From Alphaproteobacteria bacterium (GTDB lineage Bacteria > Pseudomonadota > Alphaproteobacteria > Rhizobiales > JAKIUO01), in contig JAJRPI010000041.1 of assembly GCA_024280895.1 (NCBI GenBank), forward strand, positions 1 through 62,633: a stretch of DNA of 62,633 nt. The letters are read 5' to 3'. The notes beneath the pieces were generated by a model. That model did not search any database, had not been told where the DNA came from, and was given only the letters and a program-made list of their open reading frames with translations. Of this stretch, positions 55,493-62,633 are shown in pieces. Positions within the stretch are counted from its first letter, which is position 1. Each line of letters begins with the position of its first letter. The position numbers and the translations under genes were made by a program.

Positions 55493-57076
55493 TTATTCAG
55501 CAGGAACAATACCGGCTGGAACAGGTTGGGGAACATCTACGCCACCAACACGACCACCATGTTTTTTGCCCGACGCTTCGAGATCGGTTTCCAGATCTTC
55601 GGTGTTCTTGTGCAGCAGGGCATTTGTTGATGTGCCAGTGTTGCGGGCACCAAGCTTGATCAGGAAGACCAACAGGCCAACAAGGGCGAGCCACCACAAT
55701 CCAAGGACAATTTTCTGCCCGATGATCGAGTTTGGAGAAATATACTCGTACCATTTATAGGTCTCGATCAGCAGTGTGTTTTGCAAAAAGGCCTTGTGAG
55801 CATCATAGTACAAGGTGAACGGCAGATAGCCGATGGCAAAGCCCATGAAGCCGATCCAGGTATTGAGATAGCCCATGCCAATGCGCATATAGGAGCGGAT
55901 CTCGCAACCGATCAGCATCACAGCTCCTGCTCCAAGGAACAGTCCACCAATGATATTACCAACCGTTGTTTGATATTTCAGTGCGCCTGAAAAGGCGGGT
56001 CCAACATCAAACAGGGTCCAGACCACCATTATGAAGCCAAGCATGACGACCCATGAAGCAACAATGCCGATCAGCGGCAAGTAGCCCCGCATCAAGGTAC
56101 GGGTAATGCGTGGCACGCCCATTTTGGCAAATTTGCTGTCATTATTGGTCATGGGTTGCGCGACTTCCATGGCGACCAGCGAACACTCGGTGCCAAAGCC
56201 ACTTTTAGCCATGCCAAAGCCGCCAACGATCCCGGCCAACAGCGTGGTGATGACATAGAACCAGCCTTTGGCATCAACGGATTTGCTGAACGAAACCAGC
56301 TCGCCCTTTTTGAGATGTTGCAGGCTTTCCGGGTTGAAGATCCCGCCATAAACAGCAACGCCGAACATCGCAACGGAGAACAATAGGGCAAGCCAGAAGA
56401 TTGGCCGTTTGGTGCCGTTATCACCCGCTTTATATGTGGCAGCTTCGCCCCTGTCATTGCCCTTGGCATAGGAGAGGGTTTCTTGATGCTTGAAAAATGG
56501 GGCGATGCCGGTGCGGCTCATGACCCAAAAGGCACTAGCCCCGCCAATTGCCATCATCGCTGCGGTGACAAATGAGTGGATGTTGAGCAGTGGAATACCG
56601 CCGAGTAGATGATTGAGCGTGCAACCACCGGCCAACCTTGTACCATAGCTAAACAACATGCCGCCAAGAAAGGAGACAAACAGCACGCGGGCTGGATAAT
56701 GCGCCCAGATGCGGCTTTCTTTTTCCGATGTGGCGACCAGCCAGCCACCGATCATCATGCCGACAATGGGCCAGCCAACGCCGGGGATAAAGGCACCGCC
56801 TGTTGAGGCAATACCGTCAATGGCCTTGCCGTAGAGTTCAAAATCGGGAAGATTGAACAGGTTATAAAAGGACACCTCAAGACCGCGGAACATTTTGCCA
56901 AGGTCGGTCGTTACGGTGATGGGTTTTAGACTTGGTGTTTTGCCGGCCTGCACTTTTGACACCCACAGACCAACCATATAAATGATCTGTGCTATTCCAA
57001 AAGTGATACCGGCCCAAAAGAAGGGCCATTGCTTGGTCATGGCCCTCTTCAATAAAGTTTCTTTCGACTTCGACAT
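55493..57076 (-). CDS. YeeE/YedE-family sulfur-compound transporter
   Basis: This 527-residue inner-membrane protein has about 11 to 13 helices and two YeeE/YedE modules. Conserved Cys motifs line the pathway: RLAGGCTLNHLLGGIP, SGFGTECSLVAME and IGCEIRSYMRIGMG. Members import thiosulfate or other reduced sulfur. The ATG at 57076 has GGAGG 7 bases upstream. The gene is divergent from a Crp/Fnr regulator, and a DsrC-like gene lies beyond it, which supports a sulfur-related role. Confidence 0.88.
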   Translation of the reverse strand: MSKSKETLLKRAMTKQWPFFWAGITFGIAQIIYMVGLWVSKVQAGKTPSLKPITVTTDLGKMFRGLEVSFYNLFNLPDFELYGKAIDGIASTGGAFIPGVGWPIVGMMIGGWLVATSEKESRIWAHYPARVLFVSFLGGMLFSYGTRLAGGCTLNHLLGGIPLLNIHSFVTAAMMAIGGASAFWVMSRTGIAPFFKHQETLSYAKGNDRGEAATYKAGDNGTKRPIFWLALLFSVAMFGVAVYGGIFNPESLQHLKKGELVSFSKSVDAKGWFYVITTLLAGIVGGFGMAKSGFGTECSLVAMEVAQPMTNNDSKFAKMGVPRITRTLMRGYLPLIGIVASWVVMLGFIMVVWTLFDVGPAFSGALKYQTTVGNIIGGLFLGAGAVMLIGCEIRSYMRIGMGYLNTWIGFMGFAIGYLPFTLYYDAHKAFLQNTLLIETYKWYEYISPNSIIGQKIVLGLWWLALVGLLVFLIKLGARNTGTSTNALLHKNTEDLETDLEASGKKHGGRVGGVDVPQPVPAGIVPAE

Positions 57077-57290
57077 GATTAAAACCTCCATCTTTCTGGG
57101 TTTGCCCCGCAGACCATTCTGGTTCGTTCAAGGGGTATTAATGAAGGCTAGGTTATGTGGATAATACAAACTGCTACCTGGGTATCAGCCAAAGCGGAAA
57201 GAGCTGCGACATTTGCGACCTGCCTGGTATATAGTGAAGTGGCCACTAAACCGGGGAGCGAAACCAAACCATATGCCAGGAACAGCCCAA

Positions 57291-58013
57291 ATGAACGACA
57301 GGTGCATTCAGGTGCTCAACAACTCGCAGCTGTTCGAGTATATTGACGATGAAACTTTGCTGGAAATGTTAGCAACGTTCAGGCGCGAGACCTGGCCCCG
57401 TCGTCGCACTGTTCCTGGTGAAGATGTTCAGGACCGGTTCCATGTCATCATGTGCGGGCGTTTGCGGATGGTACGCATCAATGAAGATACGGGGCGTATG
57501 GTGACCCTGTTTCTCCTTGGCCCCGGCGACTGTTTCGATATATTGCAATTGCTCAATGGGCAACCTTTTGACGGCGTTCTTGAGGCTCGTGATGAATTGG
57601 AATTATTGAGCCTTCCAGTAAAGGAGGCACGGCTGTGGATTTCTGCTCATCCCGATTTCAATCGCGCCTTTCTTTCCTATCTTGGCAAGCAGATGCACGC
57701 TCTTGCCAATCTCGCGGGGGATCTTGCCCTTCACGATACCGAAACCCGGCTCGCCAAACTGCTGCTTCGCCATCTCGATCGCCATGAGCCAGGGCACAAT
57801 AATATCACTCTTATCAATGACCTCTCCCATGAGGCTATTGCAGAAATGATCGGTTCTGTCCGCGCGGTCGTCAATCGACAGCTGCAACACTGGCGTAAAA
57901 AGGGCATTGTCAGCCTTGATCACGGCCATATCCATATCGAAAAACTGGAAGGCCTATTGGAGCGAACTCATGAGCATCGGCTGCCAGCGCCTAATAACAA
58001 TCACAAAAACTAA
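57291..58013 (+). CDS. Crp/Fnr-family transcriptional regulator
   Basis: This 240-residue regulator has a cyclic-nucleotide-like sensing domain (about residues 15-135) and a C-terminal helix-turn-helix (NDLSHEAIAEMIGSVRAVVNRQLQ). FNR-type Cys residues for an Fe-S cluster are absent, and the phosphate-binding RxS motif of Crp is not evident, so the ligand is unknown. It probably regulates the divergent YeeE/YedE gene, a pairing often seen in sulfur metabolism. The ATG at 57291 with AGGA upstream is chosen; earlier in-frame ATG 57273 and TTG 57213 are possible. Confidence 0.86.
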   Translation: MNDRCIQVLNNSQLFEYIDDETLLEMLATFRRETWPRRRTVPGEDVQDRFHVIMCGRLRMVRINEDTGRMVTLFLLGPGDCFDILQLLNGQPFDGVLEARDELELLSLPVKEARLWISAHPDFNRAFLSYLGKQMHALANLAGDLALHDTETRLAKLLLRHLDRHEPGHNNITLINDLSHEAIAEMIGSVRAVVNRQLQHWRKKGIVSLDHGHIHIEKLEGLLERTHEHRLPAPNNNHKN

Positions 58014-58195
58014 TCATTATTCTTCAATCTGATACTCAGGTAGCAGAACTGCATTTCTCATTATTCTAGAAATACACCAAGGCAAGAGTTTTGAGGAAGC
58101 TTCTCCAGGATCTGGAACTCAAGATCGCCTGACCATCTGCCATGCCGTTGCTGGAAGTGCGGCGGCTGCATACCCTGCAATATCAGGAGCAAATC

Positions 58196-58564
58196 ATGAA
58201 TATGACCGTCAATAATGAATGCATCAAAACCGATGCTCAAGGATTTCTCAAAAACCTAGAGGACTGGACCGAGGATGTGGGGCTTGAGCTTATCAAACGC
58301 CATGAGGCTGCTGGCCATGCGGAAGTCACGGAAACCGGCTGGATGCTGATTAAATATTTTCGCGACTATTACGAAGATCACATGCGCCACCCTACGATGC
58401 TTGATCTGATACGCGAACACCAAAAGCTGGAAGGCAAGAGTTTTAGGGAAGAGGTCTACTATAAGCAAAACCTCTATCAGCTGTTCCCCCATGGCCCCAT
58501 CCCGATGATCGCCAAACTGGCAGGCCTGCCACAACATGCCGTTGCACAAGAAATGGAGAACTAG
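58196..58564 (+). CDS. DsrC/TusE-like protein lacking C-terminal cysteines
   Basis: This 122-residue protein has the DsrC/TusE fold: DAQGFLKNLEDWTEDVGLELI at the start, TETGWMLIKYFRDYYEDH in the middle, and YQLFPHGPIPMIAKLAGLP at the end. In DsrC and TusE the C-terminal arm carries a penultimate Cys that accepts sulfur. Here the arm ends AVAQEMEN with no Cys. It is therefore unlikely to relay sulfur and may be a regulatory variant. The ATG at 58196 with AGGAG 6 bases upstream is chosen. A STAS/SEC14-like gene with an in-frame stop follows 9 bases later. Confidence 0.85.
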   Translation: MNMTVNNECIKTDAQGFLKNLEDWTEDVGLELIKRHEAAGHAEVTETGWMLIKYFRDYYEDHMRHPTMLDLIREHQKLEGKSFREEVYYKQNLYQLFPHGPIPMIAKLAGLPQHAVAQEMEN

Positions 58565-58573
58565 GGAAAAAAT

Positions 58574-58969
58574 ATGTTTGAAATACTTCCCCAGAGCGCC
58601 GGCGCGCTGCTTGCCGTTCGTGCCGGTGGCAAGCTGAGTGCCGATGATTATGAGGAGATCTTGTTGCCAAAACTCGATGAGCTATTCAAGGCTCATAAGA
58701 AACTCAATATGCTTGTCATATTCGATGAAGATTTCGCCTGATGGTATTCTCCTCAAGCTGTTTGGGACGATGCCAAAATAGGCATTGAGCATCCCAATGA
58801 TTTTGACAAGATTGCGCTTGTCGGTGCCCCGCAATGGCTTGAATGGGGTATGAAGCTTTACAGCTTGTTTGTAAAAGGTAACCTGCGCTCATTCCCTGTT
58901 GAGCAAGAGCAGGACGCCTTTAACTGGATTGGACAGCCCTCAAACAGCGGAGCGGCAGGGCAACCATAG
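58574..58969 (+). pseudogene. SpoIIAA/STAS-like (SEC14) protein interrupted by a TGA codon
   Basis: From an ATG at 58574 with AGGGA upstream, the frame encodes FEILPQSAGALLAVRAGGKL and a full-length STAS/SpoIIAA-like sequence of about 130 residues. The codon at 58739-58741 is TGA, in the middle of DEDFA-stop-WYSPQAVW, where relatives have Gly or a similar residue. Reading continues in frame to TAG at 58967-58969. A single GGA-to-TGA change would explain it. The last residues and the final stop come from the palindromic repeat unit, so the repeat has invaded the 3' end of the gene. It is likely a recent pseudogene; the family's function is not settled. Confidence 0.8.
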
Positions 58970-59005
58970 AGCCCTCAAACAGCGGAGCGGCAGGGCAACC
59001 ATAGA
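58936..59005. repeat. Tandem 35-base repeat unit, two copies
   Basis: Two identical 35-base units start GCCCTCAAACAGCGGAGCGG at 58936 and 58971. A similar unit lies at 40941-40970. Each has a palindromic GCCCT...AGGGC frame, and the flank contains a further partial GCC. Confidence 0.85.
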
Positions 59006-59065
59006 GCCTTCTCGTGTCGGAGTGCCAAGTTAATCAAGGCGATAGAAACAAAAGGAACCTTTGTT

Positions 59066-59596
59066 ATGAGTGGAAAAATATTGGTCGCAGTGGATGGTTC
59101 AAAGCACACAACGCAAACTCTAGCAAAGGCAATAGAGACTGCCCGCAAGGATGACGCTGAGTTGATTATTCTTCATGTTAACACCCCCCATTTTCTGACT
59201 CAAGGAGAGCTGGACTATGCTGAGAAACGATGCGGGGAGAAGTTCAGGCATCTTGTCGGCGGAGACTATCTGCCAGCTTTCCAGACGGATAAAAAGTCAG
59301 AACGGAAATATTTTGGCGACTATGAAAAGGCCCGTTCAATATTTCAAAAAGTTTATGGTGAGGACACAGTCAAGCAAGCCGTAGAGCAGGCTGAAAAGGC
59401 TGGTATTGCAGCTGTGCGCTCAATCCTCCAAGAGGGGGACGTGGCAAAGGTCGTGCTCGATGTTGCCGCAAATGAGGATGTTGATCTGATCATTGTGGGG
59501 CGACGTGGCCATGGCAGGATCGCCGAGTTTTTTCTGGGCAGCACGGCCCATAAAATTCTCCAGCACGCTGACCGTTCTGTGCTAACGGTTAAATAA
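59066..59596 (+). CDS. Universal stress protein (UspA family)
   Basis: This 176-residue cytoplasmic protein has the Usp fold: an ILVAVDGSKHTTQTLAKA start and a C-terminal IIVGRRGHGRIAEFFLGSTAHKIL (G-x2-G-x9-G-S/T ATP-binding pattern). A roughly 30-residue insertion in the middle makes it longer than the classic 140 residues. It probably helps survival under stress. AAAGGA precedes the ATG. The chaperone genes cbpA and cbpM follow 43 bases later in the same direction. Confidence 0.9.
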   Translation: MSGKILVAVDGSKHTTQTLAKAIETARKDDAELIILHVNTPHFLTQGELDYAEKRCGEKFRHLVGGDYLPAFQTDKKSERKYFGDYEKARSIFQKVYGEDTVKQAVEQAEKAGIAAVRSILQEGDVAKVVLDVAANEDVDLIIVGRRGHGRIAEFFLGSTAHKILQHADRSVLTVK

Positions 59597-59639
59597 TAAA
59601 ATTGCGCGTCTGTTCTGAAACATAAGTAGATATCAAGAC

Positions 59640-60590
59640 ATGGAATACAAAGACTATTACAATGTGCTTGGCGTCGAAAAGACGGCGACCCAGGACGAAA
59701 TCAAGAAAGCTTACCGTAAGCTTGCGCGCAAATATCATCCCGACCTTAACAAGGAGGAAGGGGCGGAAGACAAGTTCAAGGAAATCGGTGAGGCGCATGA
59801 GGTTCTCAAAAACCTCGAAAAACGGGCCGCCTATGATCAGCTAGGAAGCGGCTATCAACCGGGACAAGATTTCACTCCTCCTCCAAACTGGGATGCGGGC
59901 TTTGAATATTCAACCGGCTTTTCTGGCACAGGGGCCAGGGGAGCGGAAGGCGGAGCGGCGTATTCTGAATTTTTTGAAGATCTGTTTGGTCAGGCGGAGC
60001 GGGCGCAGCGCGCTCAATTTCATGCCAGAGGACAAGATCATCACGCCAGAATACTGATTGATCTTGACGATGCTTTTACAGGTGCAAAACGGCCCATACA
60101 GCTCAAGGTGCCAAAAGTAACCGCCGATGGTCATGTGGTCACTGAAGAGCGCACGCTCAATGTCAATATTCCAAAGGGCGTACGGGCAGGCCAGCATATC
60201 CGCCTTAAGGGGCAAGGTACCCCGGGCCAGGGCAAGGGGGAAGCGGGGGACCTCTATCTTGAGGTCGAGTTTAATCCTCATCCTCACTACCGTGCCGAAG
60301 GGAGAGACCTCTATCTGGATCTTCCTGTTACGCCATGGGAGGCGGCGCTTGGCGGCAAGGTCAATGTGCCAACTCCCGAGGGTGCGGTGGATGTTTCCAT
60401 TCCGGTCAACTCGTCAGGGGGCAAAAAGATGCGCTTGAAGGGCCGCGGTATTCCCGGCAAAACACCGGGAGATCTTTATATCATCCTGCAAATAGCTCTA
60501 CCGCCTGCCAGCGATGGCAAGGCGAAAGAGCTGTACGAAAAAATGGCCGAAGAACTGGCCTTCAATCCACGTGCCAAACTTGGCGTATAG
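59640..60590 (+). CDS. cbpA: DnaJ-like co-chaperone CbpA
   Basis: This 316-residue class B J-protein stimulates DnaK and can bind curved DNA. The J domain (residues 1-70) has the catalytic HPD in [11 protein letters not shown] Gly/Phe-rich stretch follows at about 75-125 ([17 protein letters not shown]). Two C-terminal beta-domains end in [14 protein letters not shown]. There is no zinc finger, as expected for CbpA. Its modulator CbpM starts 19 bases later, so they are an operon. Confidence 0.93.
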   Translation: MEYKDYYNVLGVEKTATQDEIKKAYRKLARKYHPDLNKEEGAEDKFKEIGEAHEVLKNLEKRAAYDQLGSGYQPGQDFTPPPNWDAGFEYSTGFSGTGARGAEGGAAYSEFFEDLFGQAERAQRAQFHARGQDHHARILIDLDDAFTGAKRPIQLKVPKVTADGHVVTEERTLNVNIPKGVRAGQHIRLKGQGTPGQGKGEAGDLYLEVEFNPHPHYRAEGRDLYLDLPVTPWEAALGGKVNVPTPEGAVDVSIPVNSSGGKKMRLKGRGIPGKTPGDLYIILQIALPPASDGKAKELYEKMAEELAFNPRAKLGV

Positions 60591-60609
60591 GTAAAAACGG
60601 AGAGCACTT

Positions 60610-60945
60610 ATGGCAGACCAGAAACATCCATTCGCGTCGGGGGATCTTGTTACAAAAACACCCGAATTAACGCTGGACGATTTATGCGAGAGCTGCGGTT
60701 TGACCAAAGAATTGATCACGACCTATGTAAGCGAAGGGATTGTCGAGCCGCAAGGATCAGACAAGATGCAATGGCGATTTTCCCGCATTCATCTTATTAA
60801 AGTACGCCGGGCCAGCAGGCTTGAGCGTGACCTTGGCCTTAACGCAGCGGGCGTGGCGCTGGCTCTTGACTTAATGGATGAAATCGAGGTCCTCAATCGC
60901 CAACTGCTCCAGTATGAGCGGCACCAAGGCCCCGACAATCTATGA
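60610..60945 (+). CDS. cbpM: Chaperone modulator CbpM
   Basis: This 111-residue protein contains a MerR-like helix-turn-helix fold (LTLDDLCESCGLTKELITTYVSEGIVEP) and a C-terminal helix (MDEIEVLNRQLLQYERH). CbpM binds the J domain of CbpA and blocks its activity. Length and position after cbpA fit. GGAGAG lies before the ATG. A convergent desaturase gene follows. Confidence 0.92.
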   Translation: MADQKHPFASGDLVTKTPELTLDDLCESCGLTKELITTYVSEGIVEPQGSDKMQWRFSRIHLIKVRRASRLERDLGLNAAGVALALDLMDEIEVLNRQLLQYERHQGPDNL

Positions 60946-60994
60946 CGTGACTTTTGGCAGCAATGATCGGTCGCTCTTCGTCGTCCAGCAGATG

Positions 60995-62053
60995 CTAAAC
61001 GGCGATTGCTCGCGCAGCGCCAAAGGTCACCAATCTGCGATTGCCTTCATCCCAGAGGGCGAGGCGGGCGCATTTGAGGCTCTCGAAGAATTTGATTTTG
61101 ATGGGGATGGCCTGTAATTCAGGGCTTGCATCAAGGCATTCTTGCAAACGGTAATTGGGAATTGCGCTATTGAGATGATGGATGTGATGGATGCCAATAT
61201 TGCCAGTCAGCCATTGCATGATCTTGGGTAGAGTATAATGGGAGCTGCCGAGCAGACCTGATAGATGGAAGTTCCAGTCTTCTTGATGTTCCCAATAGGC
61301 ATCTTCATATTGATGCTGAATGAAGAACATCCAGCCACCAACAATAGCAGCAATAGCAAGCGCTGGAAGATAAACCATCAAGAAAGCGGTAACGCCCAGG
61401 GCATACATGCCCGCACCAAGGACAATCGCCAAAGCAAGGTCTAGACCCAGCACGCTTTTCCAGATCTTCTTGGCGGGCAGGGGGTGCAAGTATGGCAGGC
61501 GCTGGATGAAGGCAAAGTGGATAGGCACGCCGATGATGAACAAAACAATCGGGTTGCGATAAAGGCGGTATTTAAATTTGGCCATTAGCGGTAGAGCGCG
61601 ATATTCCTTGATGGTCAGGGTCGAGATATCGCCGGTGCCACGCTTTTCGAGATTGCTGCAAGAGGCATGATGGATGGCATGAGCGCGCTTCCAAAATTCG
61701 TAAGGGGTGACCGTGAACACGGACATGAACCGTCCCATCCAGTCATTGGCCTTTTTGCTTTTGAAGAAAGAACCGTGGCCGCAATCATGTTGAATGATAA
61801 ACAGCTTAACAAGAAAAATTCCTGTAGGAATGGAAAGGGCCAATGTTAGCCAATAGGAAATATCGAGCGCCATGTAGGAGAGCGTGAAACTGACAAAGAA
61901 AAGACTGAGTGTGATAACGAGCTGAGTCAAACTGCGCCGTAAGCTGCTGTCGCGAAAGTCCATGCAATGAGCTGCCATCCTCACTCCCAATGCCTTAACC
62001 TCATCCATCGTCATATGTTCAGTAAAAGAGCTGGCAGCTTGCGGCGTTCTCAT
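60995..62053 (-). CDS. Membrane fatty-acid desaturase
   Basis: This 352-residue integral membrane di-iron desaturase has its three His boxes visible: HDCGHGSFF, HAIHHASCS and GIHHIHHLNS. About four to six helices surround them. It is of the acyl-lipid desaturase type, which introduces a cis double bond into membrane fatty acids, often induced at low temperature. The exact position of the double bond cannot be read. AGGATG lies before the ATG. It shares no operon with its neighbours. Confidence 0.9.
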   Translation of the reverse strand: MRTPQAASSFTEHMTMDEVKALGVRMAAHCMDFRDSSLRRSLTQLVITLSLFFVSFTLSYMALDISYWLTLALSIPTGIFLVKLFIIQHDCGHGSFFKSKKANDWMGRFMSVFTVTPYEFWKRAHAIHHASCSNLEKRGTGDISTLTIKEYRALPLMAKFKYRLYRNPIVLFIIGVPIHFAFIQRLPYLHPLPAKKIWKSVLGLDLALAIVLGAGMYALGVTAFLMVYLPALAIAAIVGGWMFFIQHQYEDAYWEHQEDWNFHLSGLLGSSHYTLPKIMQWLTGNIGIHHIHHLNSAIPNYRLQECLDASPELQAIPIKIKFFESLKCARLALWDEGNRRLVTFGAARAIAV

Positions 62054-62187
62054 AAGTTTATCATCCTATCTGGCTGGTCTAGATGGCTTATATTTCCTAT
62101 AGCATGTTTTTTTGCCCTGACTAGGGAGACCCCGCGAGAACTTGACAACTATTTACAAGTCGGGACAATTCGTCCCGGAAATACAAC

Positions 62188-62225
62188 AAAAAACCGGCGC
62201 TGGAGTTGTCCAGATGCCGGTTTTT
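62188..62225. terminator. Terminator between the desaturase and ctrA
   Basis: The stem AAAAACCGGC/GCCGGTTTTT with a 17-base loop lies downstream of ctrA (minus strand), with T-runs on both sides. Confidence 0.75.
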
Positions 62226-62281
62226 CACATTTTGTATGTCTTGTGGAGCAGCGACGTCGCCGCCGAAAAACCGCGCAATCG

Positions 62282-62633
62282 CTAAGCTGGAATTTTCAGC
62301 TCGATCGCGTGCTCATCTGGATCGCGCAGCACATAGCCACGGCCCCAAACGGTTTCCACATAACCATTGCGTTCCAGATCCGGCATGTCCTTGTCGCTGG
62401 AAAGTCCCATCGACGCCTGAACGGCCTTTTTGATCTTCTTGCGCAATTTGCAGATAAATACATCGATAATCTTCAGCTCGGGCTCGTCCATGCCACCATA
62501 AAGATGGTTGAGGAACATTTCCTTGGTTAGTGTCGTGCCTTTGCGCAGCGACAATAATTCGAGCATTTGATATTCTTTGCCAGTCAGATGAACGGGCTGT
62601 CCATCGACCTGCACGGTCTTGGCGTCAAAATTG
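62282..62633 (-). CDS. ctrA: Cell-cycle response regulator CtrA, C-terminal part (runs off the window)
   Basis: Only the OmpR-type DNA-binding half is in the window; the receiver domain lies beyond position 62633. The sequence [18 protein letters not shown], then [20 protein letters not shown] and [12 protein letters not shown], is essentially identical to known Ctr[15 protein letters not shown] near the end is also conserved. Between KLRKK and the last beta-hairpin there is an insertion of about 16 residues compared with the form I remember from Caulobacter and rhizobia. CtrA controls cell division, DNA methylation and polarity genes, including ccrM. Confidence 0.96.
   Translation of the reverse strand, partial: NFDAKTVQVDGQPVHLTGKEYQMLELLSLRKGTTLTKEMFLNHLYGGMDEPELKIIDVFICKLRKKIKKAVQASMGLSSDKDMPDLERNGYVETVWGRGYVLRDPDEHAIELKIPA

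Overview
The window reads as chromosomal DNA from an alphaproteobacterium, most likely of the order Hyphomicrobiales. The main evidence is a CcrM-type adenine methyltransferase, the C-terminal half of the cell-cycle regulator CtrA at the right edge, a double-domain cold-shock protein followed by a DUF192 gene, tRNA-Pro and an NDUFS4-like complex I gene, a psd-pssA pair, a TAXI-type TRAP binding protein, Atm1, and an Irr-type iron box before katG. Base composition looks near 50 percent G+C. I cannot name a genus.

Layout. 1-4.4 kb: cold-shock/DUF192 operon, then a decayed integrative element (fragments of a type III restriction-modification system and a tyrosine recombinase) lying between a broken 5' half of tRNA-Pro and an intact tRNA-Pro, then the NDUFS4-like gene and an orphan Xre/MbcA-like antitoxin gene. 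4.5-11.1 kb: secreted caspase-like protein, TRAP binding protein coupled to a stub of its permease, DUF971, a membrane-tethered HExxH protein, a ZIP-like transporter and the Mrp/ApbC Fe-S carrier. 11.4-19.6 kb: a divergent bifunctional penicillin-binding protein, a 1278-residue membrane/coiled-coil protein of unknown function, another unknown protein and a DUF302 protein. 19.8-28.6 kb: ccrM, fmt, an MddA-like methyltransferase, Atm1, a membrane coiled-coil protein, psd and pssA. 28.6-34.5 kb: PadR-regulated RND efflux operon and EF-P. 34.8-43.7 kb: two FadL-type outer-membrane proteins flanking a nuclease, a histidine kinase, two retropepsin-like proteases, a palindromic repeat cluster, a DUF442 protein and a TusA protein. 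43.9-49.3 kb: GMC oxidoreductase with an 11-base poly-C tract at its start, fructosamine kinase, a probable small RNA, a glycosyltransferase and infC. 49.4-62.6 kb: MocR regulator divergent from a molybdopterin oxidoreductase, katG, a YeeE/YedE-Crp-DsrC-like sulfur/redox cluster, UspA, CbpA-CbpM, a fatty-acid desaturase and partial ctrA.

How the parts work together. Several units are clear: padR-adaptor-pump is one overlapping operon, psd and pssA make phosphatidylethanolamine, cbpA and cbpM are a co-chaperone and its modulator, and ccrM and ctrA belong to the alphaproteobacterial cell-cycle circuit. The best candidates for something new are the small RNA gene at about 46818-46905 (minus strand), the homopolymer at the start of the GMC oxidoreductase gene, the CcrM with APPY in place of DPPY, the recurrent palindromic repeats near 40.7-41.0 kb and 58.9-59.0 kb, the penicillin-binding protein/giant coiled-coil locus, and the unusual tRNA-Pro island remnant. 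All homology statements rest on recognition by eye; no database search was run.
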